Source of the DNA: Reticulitermes lucifugus
Lineage: Eukaryota > Arthropoda > Insecta > Blattodea > Rhinotermitidae
Length of the DNA: 23,923 nt
NCBI GenBank assembly: GCA_026260175.1
Contig: JAKCWW010008181.1
Coordinates: 2,961-26,883, forward strand
Direction: 5' to 3'
Positions 1 through 9,074 of this stretch are shown one piece after another. Positions within the stretch are counted from its first letter, which is position 1; each line of letters opens with the position of its first letter. The position numbers were made by a program, and so were the translations under genes. The notes under the pieces are model-generated. The model saw nothing but the letters and a program-made list of their open reading frames with translations, was not told where the DNA came from and made no database searches.

Positions 1-62
1 TGAAACCTCGACGAAACGAGGAGGCCCAGGGCCATATAGGGCTGTCGAGCCATAGAAAAAAA
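1..62 (+). mobile_element. SINE family A, 3' tail fragment
   Basis: The first ~62 bases align with the 3' end of the full SINE A at about 2002-2062. Both contain TGAAaCCTCGa / TGAAGCCTCGA, then GAGGCCC, then a short spacer and a GCC(A)-(C)T-GAAA type ending, followed by an A-rich stretch. The tRNA-like head lies outside the window, so this is a truncated view of a copy on the + strand. No target duplication can be tested. Confidence 0.6.
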
Positions 63-756
63 ATAATATTTGGACTCCCTACTGGCACAGTTTCACTTTA
101 ATGACCGGAAGAATGTAAAGTAAATTACTGCTCCCCTTGGAGTACTGTAGGCATGAGACGTGTCTTGTCATTACATTACCGTTTTGGACATTGCATGATC
201 AACATTTCAGCTTACAGAAGTACCGTGTAATTAACACGCCCTAGTAATGTAATTTAGAAATTTTCGTCTATCATTCTTTTAAATTACAGTTATATTAAAC
301 GAGGGCGACATATTAAAGGCCGCAGACATTTAGTACTGCAAATAGTCAGCCCGTGTCACGCTGAGACATTTCAGTTAGTTGGTAACTTACACAGGCAGAG
401 TGCAGTAGTGAGTATGCGAATTTTGTTGTGTTATTAACGTTATAGTAAGTCAAGGGTTCAGTGTGAACTGCTCAGACGTTCTAGCGACCACCGTCGTGAA
501 GTAAGCAGAATAAGGCTAAATTATTCTTTGTAAGCCCTCCACGTGTAAGTGGCCTCCCGACCTTTCCTGCCGAAGCCCACAAGCTCTTCTCCCTGAACCT
601 GTCCTGTTATTCTGTTTGTATCCATTCTGTTTGTCACAGTGAGTTATAATGTCTTTCATTTTAATGATGATATTACATAGAGCATAATGTTACTGTCTAC
701 ATTTTGTTGATTACCTAGTCTTATAATAAAAGGTGAAGGTCACATAAGGCTAATAT
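63..756. other. Intergenic, no feature recognised
   Basis: AT-rich sequence without a long open frame. I see no coding similarity, tRNA boxes or tandem structure here. Confidence 0.5.
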
Positions 757-808
757 AGAAATAAAGTCAAAATCTGTCCAAACACAACTACGTTCCATTT
801 ACTGTACA

Positions 809-849
809 GAACTACATGTTTCGACGTATTTCATGTCGTCCTCAGGTTC
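809..849 (-). ncRNA. Hammerhead-ribozyme-like motif, left arm of the 757-1040 foldback
   Basis: On the minus strand the order is GAAC (stem I), CTGAGGA (C3-A9 core), a short stem II with a GAAAT loop, GAAA (G12-A15.1), then C-AT-GTA as a minimal stem III with A at the cleavage position, then GTTC. The two stem I strands, GAAC and GTTC, pair perfectly over 4 bp (809-812 with 846-849). Stem II is weak (GAC/GTC plus one further pair). The invariant core bases are all present. One unpaired base after A9 departs from the textbook motif. Whether it cleaves is unknown. Confidence 0.55.
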
Positions 850-946
850 ACAGTTTCTGTTTAAAACATATCGAGGAAGGACTGTAAGTCCGTAAAATGC
901 GATTATTATATTATATTCCTTCCTCAGTATGTTAGAAACACAAACC

Positions 947-994
947 GTGAACCTGAGGATGGCCTGAAATAGGTCGAAACATGTAGCTCTGTAT
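947..994 (+). ncRNA. Hammerhead-ribozyme-like motif, right arm of the 757-1040 foldback
   Basis: CTGAGGA (953-959) is followed by an extra T, stem II GGCCT/AGGTC (961-965 with 971-975, one G-T wobble) closed by a GAAAT loop, then GAAA (976-979) and C-AT-GTA (stem III plus cleavage position). Stem I is poor: GAAC before the core faces GCTC after it, with one mismatch. The core is intact but stem I looks eroded, so this copy is probably weaker than its partner. Confidence 0.5.
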
Positions 995-1040
995 AGTAAA
1001 TGAAACTTAGTTGTATTTGAACGGATTTTGACTTATTTCT

Positions 1041-1786
1041 TTTATAAACAACACAACGGAATTCCATCCGTCAAAGAAGCCTAATACAATTTCAGATGAA
1101 GACGCTCTTACTTAAGTTACAGTTATAACAAATGTAGATTATGTTTATCCAGTTTTGGGTCGTTACAGCTCTGCTTTTCCCGAACACAGCTTAGACCTGT
1201 GAACTGCAACACTAATCACTTAAACCTTGGGACTATGTGCAATTGATCCGACACCTGATGAATATAAACCGAATATTGTGCCCGATATAGCCTACACATC
1301 AGGAAGTGAATCAGTAAAAGTTTATGTGAACTGCTTTGTGACATTTCGCGCACTCCGATGAAACTATTGTACTTGAACAATTTTGTTTCTGGAATCAGTA
1401 GACGCAGTACTTCTGTCGTGGCTCAGTTTCTGTTGTTTCGTTTGTACCGTACGTATAAACTGCACGTTGTGATGATGAGGCTGATCTAAGTTGGGAGATG
1501 CTTTCTGTTCGTTGTGTTATCCCCTACACATGCTGAATGAATTGTCTGTTAACCATTAACACAAGCCAGTGAACATCTGTCTTTGTAGACGAATTGAAAG
1601 TACTGTCGATAATATACATCCAGATAGATAACAAGCCTTGTAATGCACCATTGCTGTATGTGCTGTGAAAGTGTCGCTTTTGGCGTGTTGAGAACAGTTG
1701 CATAACGCACACACATACAAATAGTTATTACGTTATACAATGCTACTTGTAGTGTATTAGTTAGAAGACACAATATCCACTTTACA
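1041..1786. other. Intergenic, no feature recognised
   Basis: Two overlapping minus-strand open frames (within 1524-1773) are short, low in complexity and unlike any family I know. I treat them as chance frames. Nothing else was seen. Confidence 0.45.
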
Positions 1787-1798
1787 TAGTCCGTTTAA

Positions 1799-2062
1799 GG
1801 CCCATTACAGTGGCCGCGCCTTCTAAGGCGTGGGTCTGCGGCCTCTCGCTTCCTGGGATTGCGGGTTCGAATCCCGCCGAGGGCTTGGATGTCTGTCTCT
1901 TGTGATTGTTGTGTGTTGTCATGTAGAGGTAGCTGTATCGGGCTGGTCACTCGTCCAGCGGAGTCCTACCGCGTAAAGTGTGTCTAACTGAGTGTGATCG
2001 TGAAGCCTCGATAATGAAGAGGCCCTGTTCCACTAATGGATGTTGCGCCACTGGAAAGAAAT
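1799..2062 (+). mobile_element. Full-length tRNA-derived SINE, family A, with target site duplication
   Basis: The head reads like a tRNA gene. It has an A-box-like segment (TGGCCGCGCCTTCTAAGGC, from about 1811) and a near-perfect B box GGTTCGAATCC (1864-1874), the internal RNA polymerase III promoter. A ~180-bp body follows, ending in ACTGGAAAGAAAT. The element is bounded by a perfect 12-bp direct repeat, TAGTCCGTTTAA, at 1787-1798 and 2063-2074. This is the signature of target-primed insertion by a LINE machinery. The unmutated duplication suggests a fairly recent insertion. Termite tRNA SINEs such as Talua are the obvious comparison, but I cannot confirm the family. Confidence 0.9.
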
Positions 2063-2074
2063 TAGTCCGTTTAA

Positions 2075-2349
2075 AACAGTTTTGGCCTAACATATCTTAC
2101 AACACTGTCTTTGTCATTCATTAGATATTGCAAATGAAGTTGACCAGGCCACACTGCTTCCTAATTAAAATTTATGTTAAAATTAGTTTGAGGTTTATCA
2201 CTTAATAATTATTATAATTACGTTTCAATTAATATAATTATACTTACTGTGACAATTATTATTTCTATACCCCATGTCTGACGTATGTTTCTGGTACTTC
2301 TTACTTCTAGCATCACAGTTTCTTTGGTAGACGGGACGAAAATTCAGCC
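2075..2349 (+). promoter_or_regulatory. AT-rich 5' flank of the receptor gene
   Basis: From 2160 to 2270 the sequence is strongly AT-rich, with several ATAATTA and AATTAAT elements of the type bound by homeodomain (for example POU) factors. No single TATA box or initiator stands out. An in-frame TAG at 2308-2310 separates this flank from the coding frame that begins at 2350. A regulatory role is inferred from position only. Confidence 0.3.
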
Positions 2350-3630
2350 ATGTCCTGCATCTACAGCGCACTCAGTCCGCTGTATTTGGTCTCCAGGGTA
2401 CTCGGACTTGCGCCATACCCTCGTGGGAATACTGGAACTGCCACAGCAGATGTCACCAAAAACATTCCTCTCCGATTCTACGCTCTGCATAATTATATTA
2501 TGTTTGTTTACATGTTGGCCTGGTTCATTTTTGACATGGCCTGGCAGTCGATTTACAGATACCCTAAGCTCTCCAGCAGGAATGTTATTCCCATAGTAAT
2601 TCGCGCTTGTACATTTATAGCCGTATGTTTGTCATCTCTGATCCTCAGTCACCGTAGAAGTCTCAGAATGTTCTGCTCTAGAATTGCTTTGGCAGACAAA
2701 GTTTTACTTGGGAAATCGTCGTACACGAGAACGAGACTGTTATTGATCACAGGCATATCAGTAGTGCTTGCCTCTTCGTGCTTTGTAACTCTGTGTGATA
2801 TGAACGGAAGAATAATTGATTTCGTAACCTTGCTGAGAATGTCAGGCGGTATTGTTGGAAGCTTCATTGCTACGTTCATGATCGTGCAGTACCTGGTTAC
2901 TGTTTTGATTTTGAAGGACAGGTTCAGGACATTAAACGAGCGTCTGTCAGCAATGCTTATGGTTGATTGTGAAGAGGAAAGTCTGCAGAAATTTTCTTCG
3001 ATGTTAGACAATCCCAGTAAGGTAAATCCAGCAGAGTCAATGATTTTCACAAGTGGCCGTCCGAATTTAAAGCAGCCTAACACTTTATTTTTATATCTTG
3101 ACAAACTCAGATATCAACTGTTTCAGCACGACAGACATTACATTCGTGCTTTGCGTCACACACATGGGATATTATGCGAAGTAATTCAGATGATAAACTC
3201 AGATTTTGGGCTTCAGAGCATGCTCATTATATCCTATGCCTTTATATCCTTTGTCATGTTCACTTTCCTTGCTATGGATGCTGAACGTGACGTCAGCGTG
3301 GCTGACTGTAACGAGGAAGAGTCATGTGTCAGGGTTCTGATGAATTTCTGCATTTCTTGCACTTGCATNATCAAGGTTATGTCCATCGCTGTGACCTGCC
3401 ATGTGGCCAGTGCTGAGGCATCTCGAACTTCAACAGTTGTTCATAAATTACTCTCACAAGCACCTGTCAGTTCCGACACGAATGCAGAACTTCAGTTGTT
3501 CTCGCAGCAACTGTGGAATATCGATACTAAGTTCACAGCTTTCGGATTTTTTGAACTGAACTTAAATCTGTTATGTAGCGTCGCTGGGACTGCCACTACG
3601 TATATTGTTGTGCTGCTTCAGTTGAAATAA
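2350..3630 (+). CDS. Insect gustatory receptor (7tm_7 family), single exon
   Basis: The 426-residue product is a seven-transmembrane chemoreceptor of the insect gustatory receptor family, expected in the dendritic membrane of sensory neurons as a ligand-gated cation channel subunit. The N terminus YSALSPLYLVSRVLGLAPY (residues 5-23) is typical of the family. Hydrophobic segments fall near residues 48-66, 78-100, 130-150, 166-188, 288-309, 330-352 and 402-424, with the long intracellular loop (189-287) before TM5, as expected. The C terminus has the family signature TYhhhhhQF in the form TYIVVLLQL (417-425), with L for F. The length is normal for the family (about 370-450). ATG 2350 is the first Met after the in-frame stop at 2308-2310 and sits directly before the conserved N-terminal motif. 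No intron interrupts the frame. One ambiguous base (3369) leaves residue 340 as Ile or Met. The ligand class cannot be told from sequence. Confidence 0.94.
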   Translation: MSCIYSALSPLYLVSRVLGLAPYPRGNTGTATADVTKNIPLRFYALHNYIMFVYMLAWFIFDMAWQSIYRYPKLSSRNVIPIVIRACTFIAVCLSSLILSHRRSLRMFCSRIALADKVLLGKSSYTRTRLLLITGISVVLASSCFVTLCDMNGRIIDFVTLLRMSGGIVGSFIATFMIVQYLVTVLILKDRFRTLNERLSAMLMVDCEEESLQKFSSMLDNPSKVNPAESMIFTSGRPNLKQPNTLFLYLDKLRYQLFQHDRHYIRALRHTHGILCEVIQMINSDFGLQSMLIISYAFISFVMFTFLAMDAERDVSVADCNEEESCVRVLMNFCISCTCXIKVMSIAVTCHVASAEASRTSTVVHKLLSQAPVSSDTNAELQLFSQQLWNIDTKFTAFGFFELNLNLLCSVAGTATTYIVVLLQLK

Positions 3631-3631
3631 A
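3626..3631 (+). promoter_or_regulatory. AATAAA polyadenylation signal overlapping the receptor stop codon
   Basis: AATAAA spans the TAA stop (3628-3630). If used, the mRNA would have an extremely short 3' UTR. A second AATAAA lies at 4008-4013, inside ATAAATAAAG, and is a more ordinary candidate giving a ~380-nt 3' UTR. Which one acts cannot be decided from sequence. Confidence 0.35.
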
Positions 3632-4110
3632 TTTGAGGAAAACAAACTGAAACACTGTGTGTTACGGCAGGCGAAATAAGTATGTAAACATTTATGAGCA
3701 GCTGAACCTCAGTTGACGTCACAGTGGCTGCAGTGTGGATCCTAAGCTATATTATTCACTGCACGTTAACAAAACCTGTCACCTCTGTACAGTGTTCATT
3801 TTGGTGTGCTTGAAGTGTTTTCGTGCTGAATGCGACCAGTACATACGTACAGGTAGTATTAAATTATGTAATAAGCACTTCCTGCTTATCCGCCTGCTGT
3901 TTGTCAGTGAAGCTGATAGCAGACTAACAGCGGAACGTATTTATGCTGTATGGTTTGTTTACTTATAGTCACCTTCTTATTAAATGTAATTGCAGTGAAT
4001 TATGATAAATAAAGTTGACTATTTTAAAGACGGACACGGATAAAGTACGACTGTATTGTCAGCCGGAGTCCTAGAATTTGTTGATGTTCGTAGCGTAGAC
4101 AGACAGTGCA
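3632..4110. other. 3' flank of the receptor gene, probable 3' UTR
   Basis: No recognisable coding sequence. A short open frame at 3735-3968 is cysteine-rich by chance and matches nothing I know. AATAAA at 4008-4013 could end the receptor transcript. Confidence 0.4.
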
Positions 4111-4410
4111 GTGGGGCACGCGGTAGTGCAGTTGGTTGAGGCACTACGCTAAAAGCCGGAAGATTGCGGGTTTCTATTCCCGATGGTGTAACTGAAATTT
4201 TTCATTGCGGTCGCACTATGGCCCTGGGGTCGACTGAGCCTCTAACATAAATGAGTACCAGAATATTTTCTGGGGGGGGTGGTGTAAAGGCGGCCGGTGC
4301 GGAGGGTTGAGAACCTTACCACCTTCATGTGCCGATTGTCTAGTAATCTGGGAGCCTCAACCTCCTGGAACCCTAAGGGCATGTCCAGGTCTGTAATGGG
4401 ATTGCTTTAT
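4111..4410 (+). mobile_element. tRNA-derived SINE, family B, copy 1
   Basis: The tRNA-like head GTAGTGCAGTTGGTTGAGGC is followed by a damaged B box (GGGTTTCTATTCCC). The conserved body then runs through ATGGCCCTGGGGTCGAC, AAATGAGTACCAG, GTAAAGGCGGCCGGTGCG, CCGATTGTCT, CTGGGAGCCTCAACCTCCTGG and GATTGCTTTAT. The same ordered blocks recur at 9478-9750, 14595-14885 and 19145-19436. The hairpin CCAGA/TCTGG is at 4258-4262 with 4269-4273. No clear target duplication was found, and the B-box damage suggests an older copy. The open frame at 4297-4557 is a by-product of this repeat. Confidence 0.85.
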
Positions 4411-6279
4411 GTCAAGGTGCTTAAAGTTTGTTCTATTTTTATTACTGTAACCTTGTTGTGTGTACATTGTGTCATATTGTGTAATATTATCATGACATGT
4501 GTTCCTTTACTGTTATCATCATTATCATTATCATCACCGAACTTTACAAGGTACTGAAGCTGATTAGTTCTGTTTTTTTAATTGCTCACTGAAGCAGCCC
4601 CACTTTTCATGTACCTGCACTTATGAATTACGACAGTACACATCTTTCAATAAATAAAGCCTTAGCACGATTATAGGCACTCAATTTAACTTATTCCACG
4701 TGTTCTAGTTCACCTCTATGCAGCCGTTGTCGTTTTTTTAATTCGTACGAAAAAGTTAATTTTCTAGCACAGTCCATAATTTAGTTAGTAACTGTTTAAC
4801 CCATAGGATACGGTAAATGCTTCTGATCGTTATAACGCGTTCTCAAGCACTAATAGTGAGCAAATTCTTGCAATTTGCGCCATTTTTATACCTAATGGAG
4901 CGCAAATTCATTAAAGTTATGAGGTTTGGCGGCATTACTCACATGACGGTTCTGCACGAGGCACTTGTGCAGTAATATTGAAAGGTTTTGGGCCAAGATT
5001 CAACGTTTGAACGGTTTTTTTCACGTAGTGTTCACCGTGCATCTTGACATTAATTTTCAGTATTTTAAGCAACGAATGTACTTTTATTTTCGCAGTTTGA
5101 ACGGCTGCTGCCTAACATTTATACAGCCATGCTTCCCGTCTCTCAGATAAACTTTACTCTACCGGCGTAACGAACACACTCGCTGTACTTAATGTGTGTA
5201 TATTTTCACATAAACATTTTAAAGTTGTTTCTGTCCAGCTGGAATTTGTGTGTTTGTGTTTGTTTTTCAATAATTTCTTCATAAACAATTCCTTATGTAA
5301 ATTACTTGTAATTTAAATAGCGAATCTGACTATATACTTGTGTTTCCATGTATTATTTTTTTACAGCGGCCTCATCATTGGTATACTTTAGAAGCAGTGG
5401 TATTAAAATCGAGGATCCCCAGTGTTTACGTGGGTATCTTTGAGGGTTTCAGCGAAATTCTTAATTTAATAGAAATGCATATTATAATTAGAAATTTATT
5501 AAAGCTTATAATCCCTATGGTTATTGAATCATTGGGATTATTCTGTGATAAACATTCACTTAAGTTACAGTAATTATCTGCTCCATATCAGCAGGCTGAC
5601 TGCGTCCCACTGAGTGAGACACGTTTTCTTCATGGATGGCAGTGCAGAAGTTCATAAATTGTTCATGTTTACTGAAGATAATGTAGGAACAAAATTTGTA
5701 TTCCCTTTGTGAATCCGAAAATATAATAGCAGCTCCACTTGTTCACTCTGTCAGTCCATTAGTAGACATAAACTTTTCATTAAATAGCCGGAAACCTGAC
5801 AGAAAGTCCTAACATTTTTGCCTCACAATATTATTAACTTGCTAGTGTCTTATTTTGTTACAATGTTGGCAGCAAGGCTCCGTATACGAACGAAATTGTA
5901 AAGCCTTTTGTTGTTTGTGTACAGAGCGTAAGTTATGCAGACTGCGACATAATTACAAGTGTCTTTCCTTAACAAAGAAGCCTTATGAAGTGAAATCAGA
6001 TGTATGAAATTAAAATGACTAGGAGGAGGCAGAAAGGCTACTTGTAACGTGGTTTAATACTGTCTACACATTCAGTGGCAAACATTGACAATTTTAAGTG
6101 ATTGACTCTGTGGTGTGCTGTGTGTTCGCTTCGGATTGTAGGTTAAATTTAGGCAATTGCTATGTTCTGGTGGTCCCAAATATGTCTTAATCTGTTCCGC
6201 TGTTAGGCAAATTTCTTTACAATCTTTTAATTAGTTTTTCTGTTGTATTTACATTCTGTAACCATCCAGCGCTCTCCGC
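4411..6279. other. Intergenic, AT-rich; short (ATC)n-like tract
   Basis: An imperfect ATC/ATT trinucleotide tract lies at about 4514-4538, just 3' of SINE B copy 1. Open frames at 4965-5150 and 5340-5573 show no family motif. The second begins near a T-rich stretch ending in ACAG that could resemble a splice acceptor, but there is no supporting coding similarity. Confidence 0.4.
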
Positions 6280-6400
6280 ATGGGATTTGTGTTGGACAAA
6301 GTAGCACTGGGACAAGTTTTCCTGTCAGTATATCGATCACTCCACCAATTCTCTATACTCAGATATTATTCATTTTCAGTCGACGCTATAATATCTTAGC
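6280..6400 (+). mobile_element. SINE family C, truncated fragment
   Basis: The body segment GGGATTTGTGTTGGACAAAG, then TAGCACTGGGACAAG and a CTGTCAGTA block, matches SINE C at 16130-16397 (minus strand) and 22409-22640 (plus). The shared order is GATTTGTGGTGGACAAAG, GGCACTG, TCCGAGTAC. The tRNA-like head is missing, so the copy is 5'-truncated or decayed. The 3' boundary is uncertain. Confidence 0.6.
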
Positions 6401-6820
6401 AGTGGACAGCAGCGTTAAATAAGACACTGTAAAACTCCTGTGTTATGGTGTTCAGAATAAAAGAAGTGAAGTCAGCATTACAAACCAATAGTAAAACGGA
6501 GTGCTTGCGTTTATCTAGTTCAACAGCCTTGTGCAATACTTACAGCTGAATCAGGTCCATTAAATCATAAATGTCAACAGATAGAGGATATCACTTTACA
6601 GTGACTAACATTGTGACGCTTCATGTGTTCGAGGCTGAGGTTTCTCTTTTCACCTTGTAGGCCGGATAGACTAATTAAGACTGTCTTAATTATCCTCATT
6701 CCCCTAATTTAAGTAAGGACAGAACCTTAACACAGCATAGTCCACTTCATTGACAGCGATTGAGTGTTTACGTCGGTGTTTCTACGGACATACACTGTAT
6801 CCCTGTCGTAAATTGGATGA
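6401..6820. other. Intergenic, no feature recognised
   Basis: No open frame of note, no tandem structure and no SINE blocks seen. Confidence 0.45.
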
Positions 6821-7366
6821 TATACAGAATGTTTCGGGAGAAACCTGCCTTACTTCGGGAGAATGTTCCGTCTGTTAAATTACGTCGATGCAGGTGAAAA
6901 TATCTCTATCCGAGTTTGAACGGTTACGGAGATAAGTTTTGAAGAATGACAACTATTTATTATACGTTTATTTATTACGAATTACATATTAAAACTAGGG
7001 GAATTTGTATTTCCTGCAACGTCAACACTTGTACTTAACATCTAATTAACATCTGAGTGACTTGAAGACATGGATTAAGGAAGAAAACTCTCAAAAATTT
7101 AATAAAAATCGTTTTTCAGATTCCAAGTACTTTACATAGCACACGCGCCGCCGCATGGCTTGGATTGGCTATGGGCTCAAGGACGGGCCTGTGCAGTGCA
7201 CGAGGAACGCATCACGCTAAACGGGAACAACGCATAGAACCGCAAAAAATCACATTTTTCTCGTGTATCTCCGTTACCGTTCAAGTTCCAATACAGGCGT
7301 TTTTGGTTATAACGATATATTTTGACCTAAGAGACGTTATTCTCCTTGAAACACGCGGTGTATACA
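6821..7366. mobile_element. Degenerate DNA transposon with terminal inverted repeats
   Basis: The left end TATACAGAATGTTTCGGGAG (6821-6840) is mirrored at the right end, whose reverse complement begins GTATACACCGCGTGTTTCAAG (about 7346-7366). Further in, GAGTTTGAACGGTTACGGAGATA (about 6909-6931) has an inverted partner at about 7270-7292, whose complement reads GAACTTGAACGGTAACGGAG. The ends are diverged and the interior has no transposase frame. This fits an old non-autonomous inverted-repeat element. TA at the outer ends would suit a Tc1/mariner-type target, but the class is not determined. The open frame at 7165-7380 lies in the right arm and is not a gene. Confidence 0.55.
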
Positions 7367-8190
7367 TTTATGTTGGCTAGTTGAATACATAGTATGGTAA
7401 TATGTAATGTAATCGATTGACAAAGTAATAGATTTTGGATGATGAAGAAGGGAATACGACACGTGGACTGAGGGACAACCATTTTTACTCCCAAATTCGT
7501 ATCGTTCTCCCAAAAATTTGTAGGGTAAAAAATATTGTCACAGATATCATTTTGCAGTTACTTTCGTCTACAGGCGCAATAATGAAAAGAAACACAGTCA
7601 CTTGATTCCATCTTGCGTTGTGAATATACTTTGAATACTCTGGATAAATTACGTTTCTGGAAACTGGAACATTGGAAGTGTTGTAAGTGATAACAAAGAC
7701 ATGTTATATTTCAGGACTAAAACATTTCCTATACCAAGGAGCTATCTTAAGATAAGTTAGGATATTTTATAGATACGTCGGAAAGAGAAGAAAATTGTCC
7801 TCATCCACGTACGACCGCACCTTTTACGAGAATTACGACTTCTTCCTCTTCTTTATATTCAAAGTGGTGTTTGTTAAATTTCCCAAAGCCGGAGACAAGC
7901 GCATTCCGACTTCGAACTGAAGTGCGTTATAAAACCGATCCTTAAAATGCACAACCACTTTCGATTTGTCGTACCAATTTTCTTCTTTGTCACGTTTTGC
8001 TTCTTGTTTCCTGCTATAAAATCCTTCCTTTCCATTTACCAACTTTTGTTTTAGACTTCAAAATTATTTGTTTTATATATGATACATTTTATTTCGACTG
8101 ATGATCTGGGTGCACAATGAATGCAGAAAATACAGCATTAAGATAAGATTTTGTTATTATTTTTACGAACTACTGCACAATAATTCTATA
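7367..8190. other. Intergenic, no feature recognised
   Basis: No coding similarity. CTGATGA on the + strand at 8098-8104 lacks a GAAAC partner at the expected spacing, though GAAAA follows a short TGCA/TGCA stem at about 8117-8132. It may be an eroded counterpart of the motif at 8192-8236. Confidence 0.4.
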
Positions 8191-8191
8191 T

Positions 8192-8236
8192 ACTTCTACA
8201 TGTTTCGTCTAAACATTGTAACCATCATCAGGGAGT
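8192..8236 (-). ncRNA. Hammerhead-ribozyme-like motif, single
   Basis: The minus strand reads ACTCC (stem I), CTGATGA (canonical C3-A9), an extra T, an 18-nt stem II region, GAAA, C-AT-GTA, then GAAGT. The stem I strands pair at four of five positions. Stem II is poor (GTT/GAC only), so cleavage is doubtful. The order and spacing match those of the motifs at 757-1040 and 10180-10381, which indicates common descent. Confidence 0.45.
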
Positions 8237-8239
8237 CAC

Positions 8240-8985
8240 TTTTTACAGATGTTGGCAGCGTACATTATGTCGAAGGATGGTAATATGTACATTGATTATT
8301 TACAGCAGCAGTTATTTTATATACTTTAGGTTAAATTATATGTTAATGCATAAATATGAAGTATAAAATATACAAACACAGTTCTGTCTCCAAACATGTC
8401 ATGCAAATGTCTTGTAGTTTTGTGGGGTGGAGACATGCAATATTATATAATCTGAATAAGTTATTAAAATTGAATATTAAAAATGAATACTAAATATTAA
8501 ATATTAAAACCAATTGAATTTAAAAAAATTAAAAAACCACTACATGTTAGTATGTCAATAGAGCAAGTGCCTATACTAATATTAAATATAGTATTACGAA
8601 TTTTTAACTGATTGAAAATGTCCTCTGTGGTGAAACACAGGAATTATATAGGCATGCTCAGTTAAGTGCGAACTTTATCGTAATAAGGAACTGTGGAATT
8701 GAATGAACAACTTCGGAATGCAAAGAATAAACCGGATTTTTTTTCAGGAAAGCAGTTGTGATAACTTTGAAAGTCGGTGGAGAGTGTGTATAATGTAATT
8801 AATTTAGATGGCCTGCTTGGAAACCAAATAATTGTTTCATTACGAAGTGTCAAGCGACCCCTTATCTTACATTAATCTTTGTACTGATTTTGGTGGGTGA
8901 TCTAGACAGCAAATAAAGTATATCTAAAAGCACTATATTTTCTTTTAGTCTGTGAAAGCACAGAATAATTCATGAAGACAATTTT
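8240..8985. other. Intergenic with an AT-rich low-complexity tract
   Basis: About 8455-8535 is almost pure A/T, built from repeated AATATTAAA-like words. No gene seen. Confidence 0.5.
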
Positions 8986-8988
8986 CTT

Positions 8989-9072
8989 GGATATGTCTGG
9001 TATGTGATCAAACGAAGATATCTGGGATATGTCTGGTATGTGATCAAACGAAGATATCTGGGATATGTCTCC
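8989..9072 (+). repeat. 36-bp tandem duplication, about 2.3 copies
   Basis: The block beginning GGATATGTCTGGTATGTGAT recurs exactly 36 bp later (ATATGTCTGG at 8991 and at 9027), and a third partial copy starts at 9063 (ATATGTCT) before diverging. The two full copies are essentially identical, so the duplication is recent. It produces a chance open frame because 36 is a multiple of 3. Confidence 0.9.
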
Positions 9073-9074
9073 AA

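Larger units (their letters stand above)
757..1040. repeat. Foldback (inverted repeat) with a hammerhead-like motif in each arm
   Basis: The left arm (about 757-881) is the reverse complement of the right arm (about 917-1040) at roughly 80% identity by eye, with a ~35-nt AT-rich loop between them. Matching blocks include AAATCTGTCCAAAC / GTTTGAACGGATTT, CATGTTTCG / CGAAACATG and GGTTCACAG / CCGTGAACC. Each arm carries a CTGAGGA ... GAAACATGTA core, so two hammerhead-like motifs face away from the loop. Inverted pseudo-LTRs with hammerhead ribozymes are known in Penelope-like retroelements. No reverse transcriptase remains here, so the assignment is inferred from the motif alone. Confidence 0.75.

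Noticed and set aside
1811..1880. Genuine tRNA genes at this and the other B boxes
   Set aside because: The acceptor stem and anticodon arm do not fold into a complete cloverleaf, and each head is joined to a repeated body. They are SINE heads.
2285..3104. A 103-codon plus-strand frame and a 151-codon minus-strand frame over the receptor
   Set aside because: They are alternative frames of the gustatory receptor gene, which alone has a coherent seven-helix topology and family signatures.
4297..4557. An 86-codon frame with hydrophobic stretches
   Set aside because: It begins in SINE B copy 1 and runs into adjacent low-complexity DNA. The hydrophobicity comes from T-rich codons.
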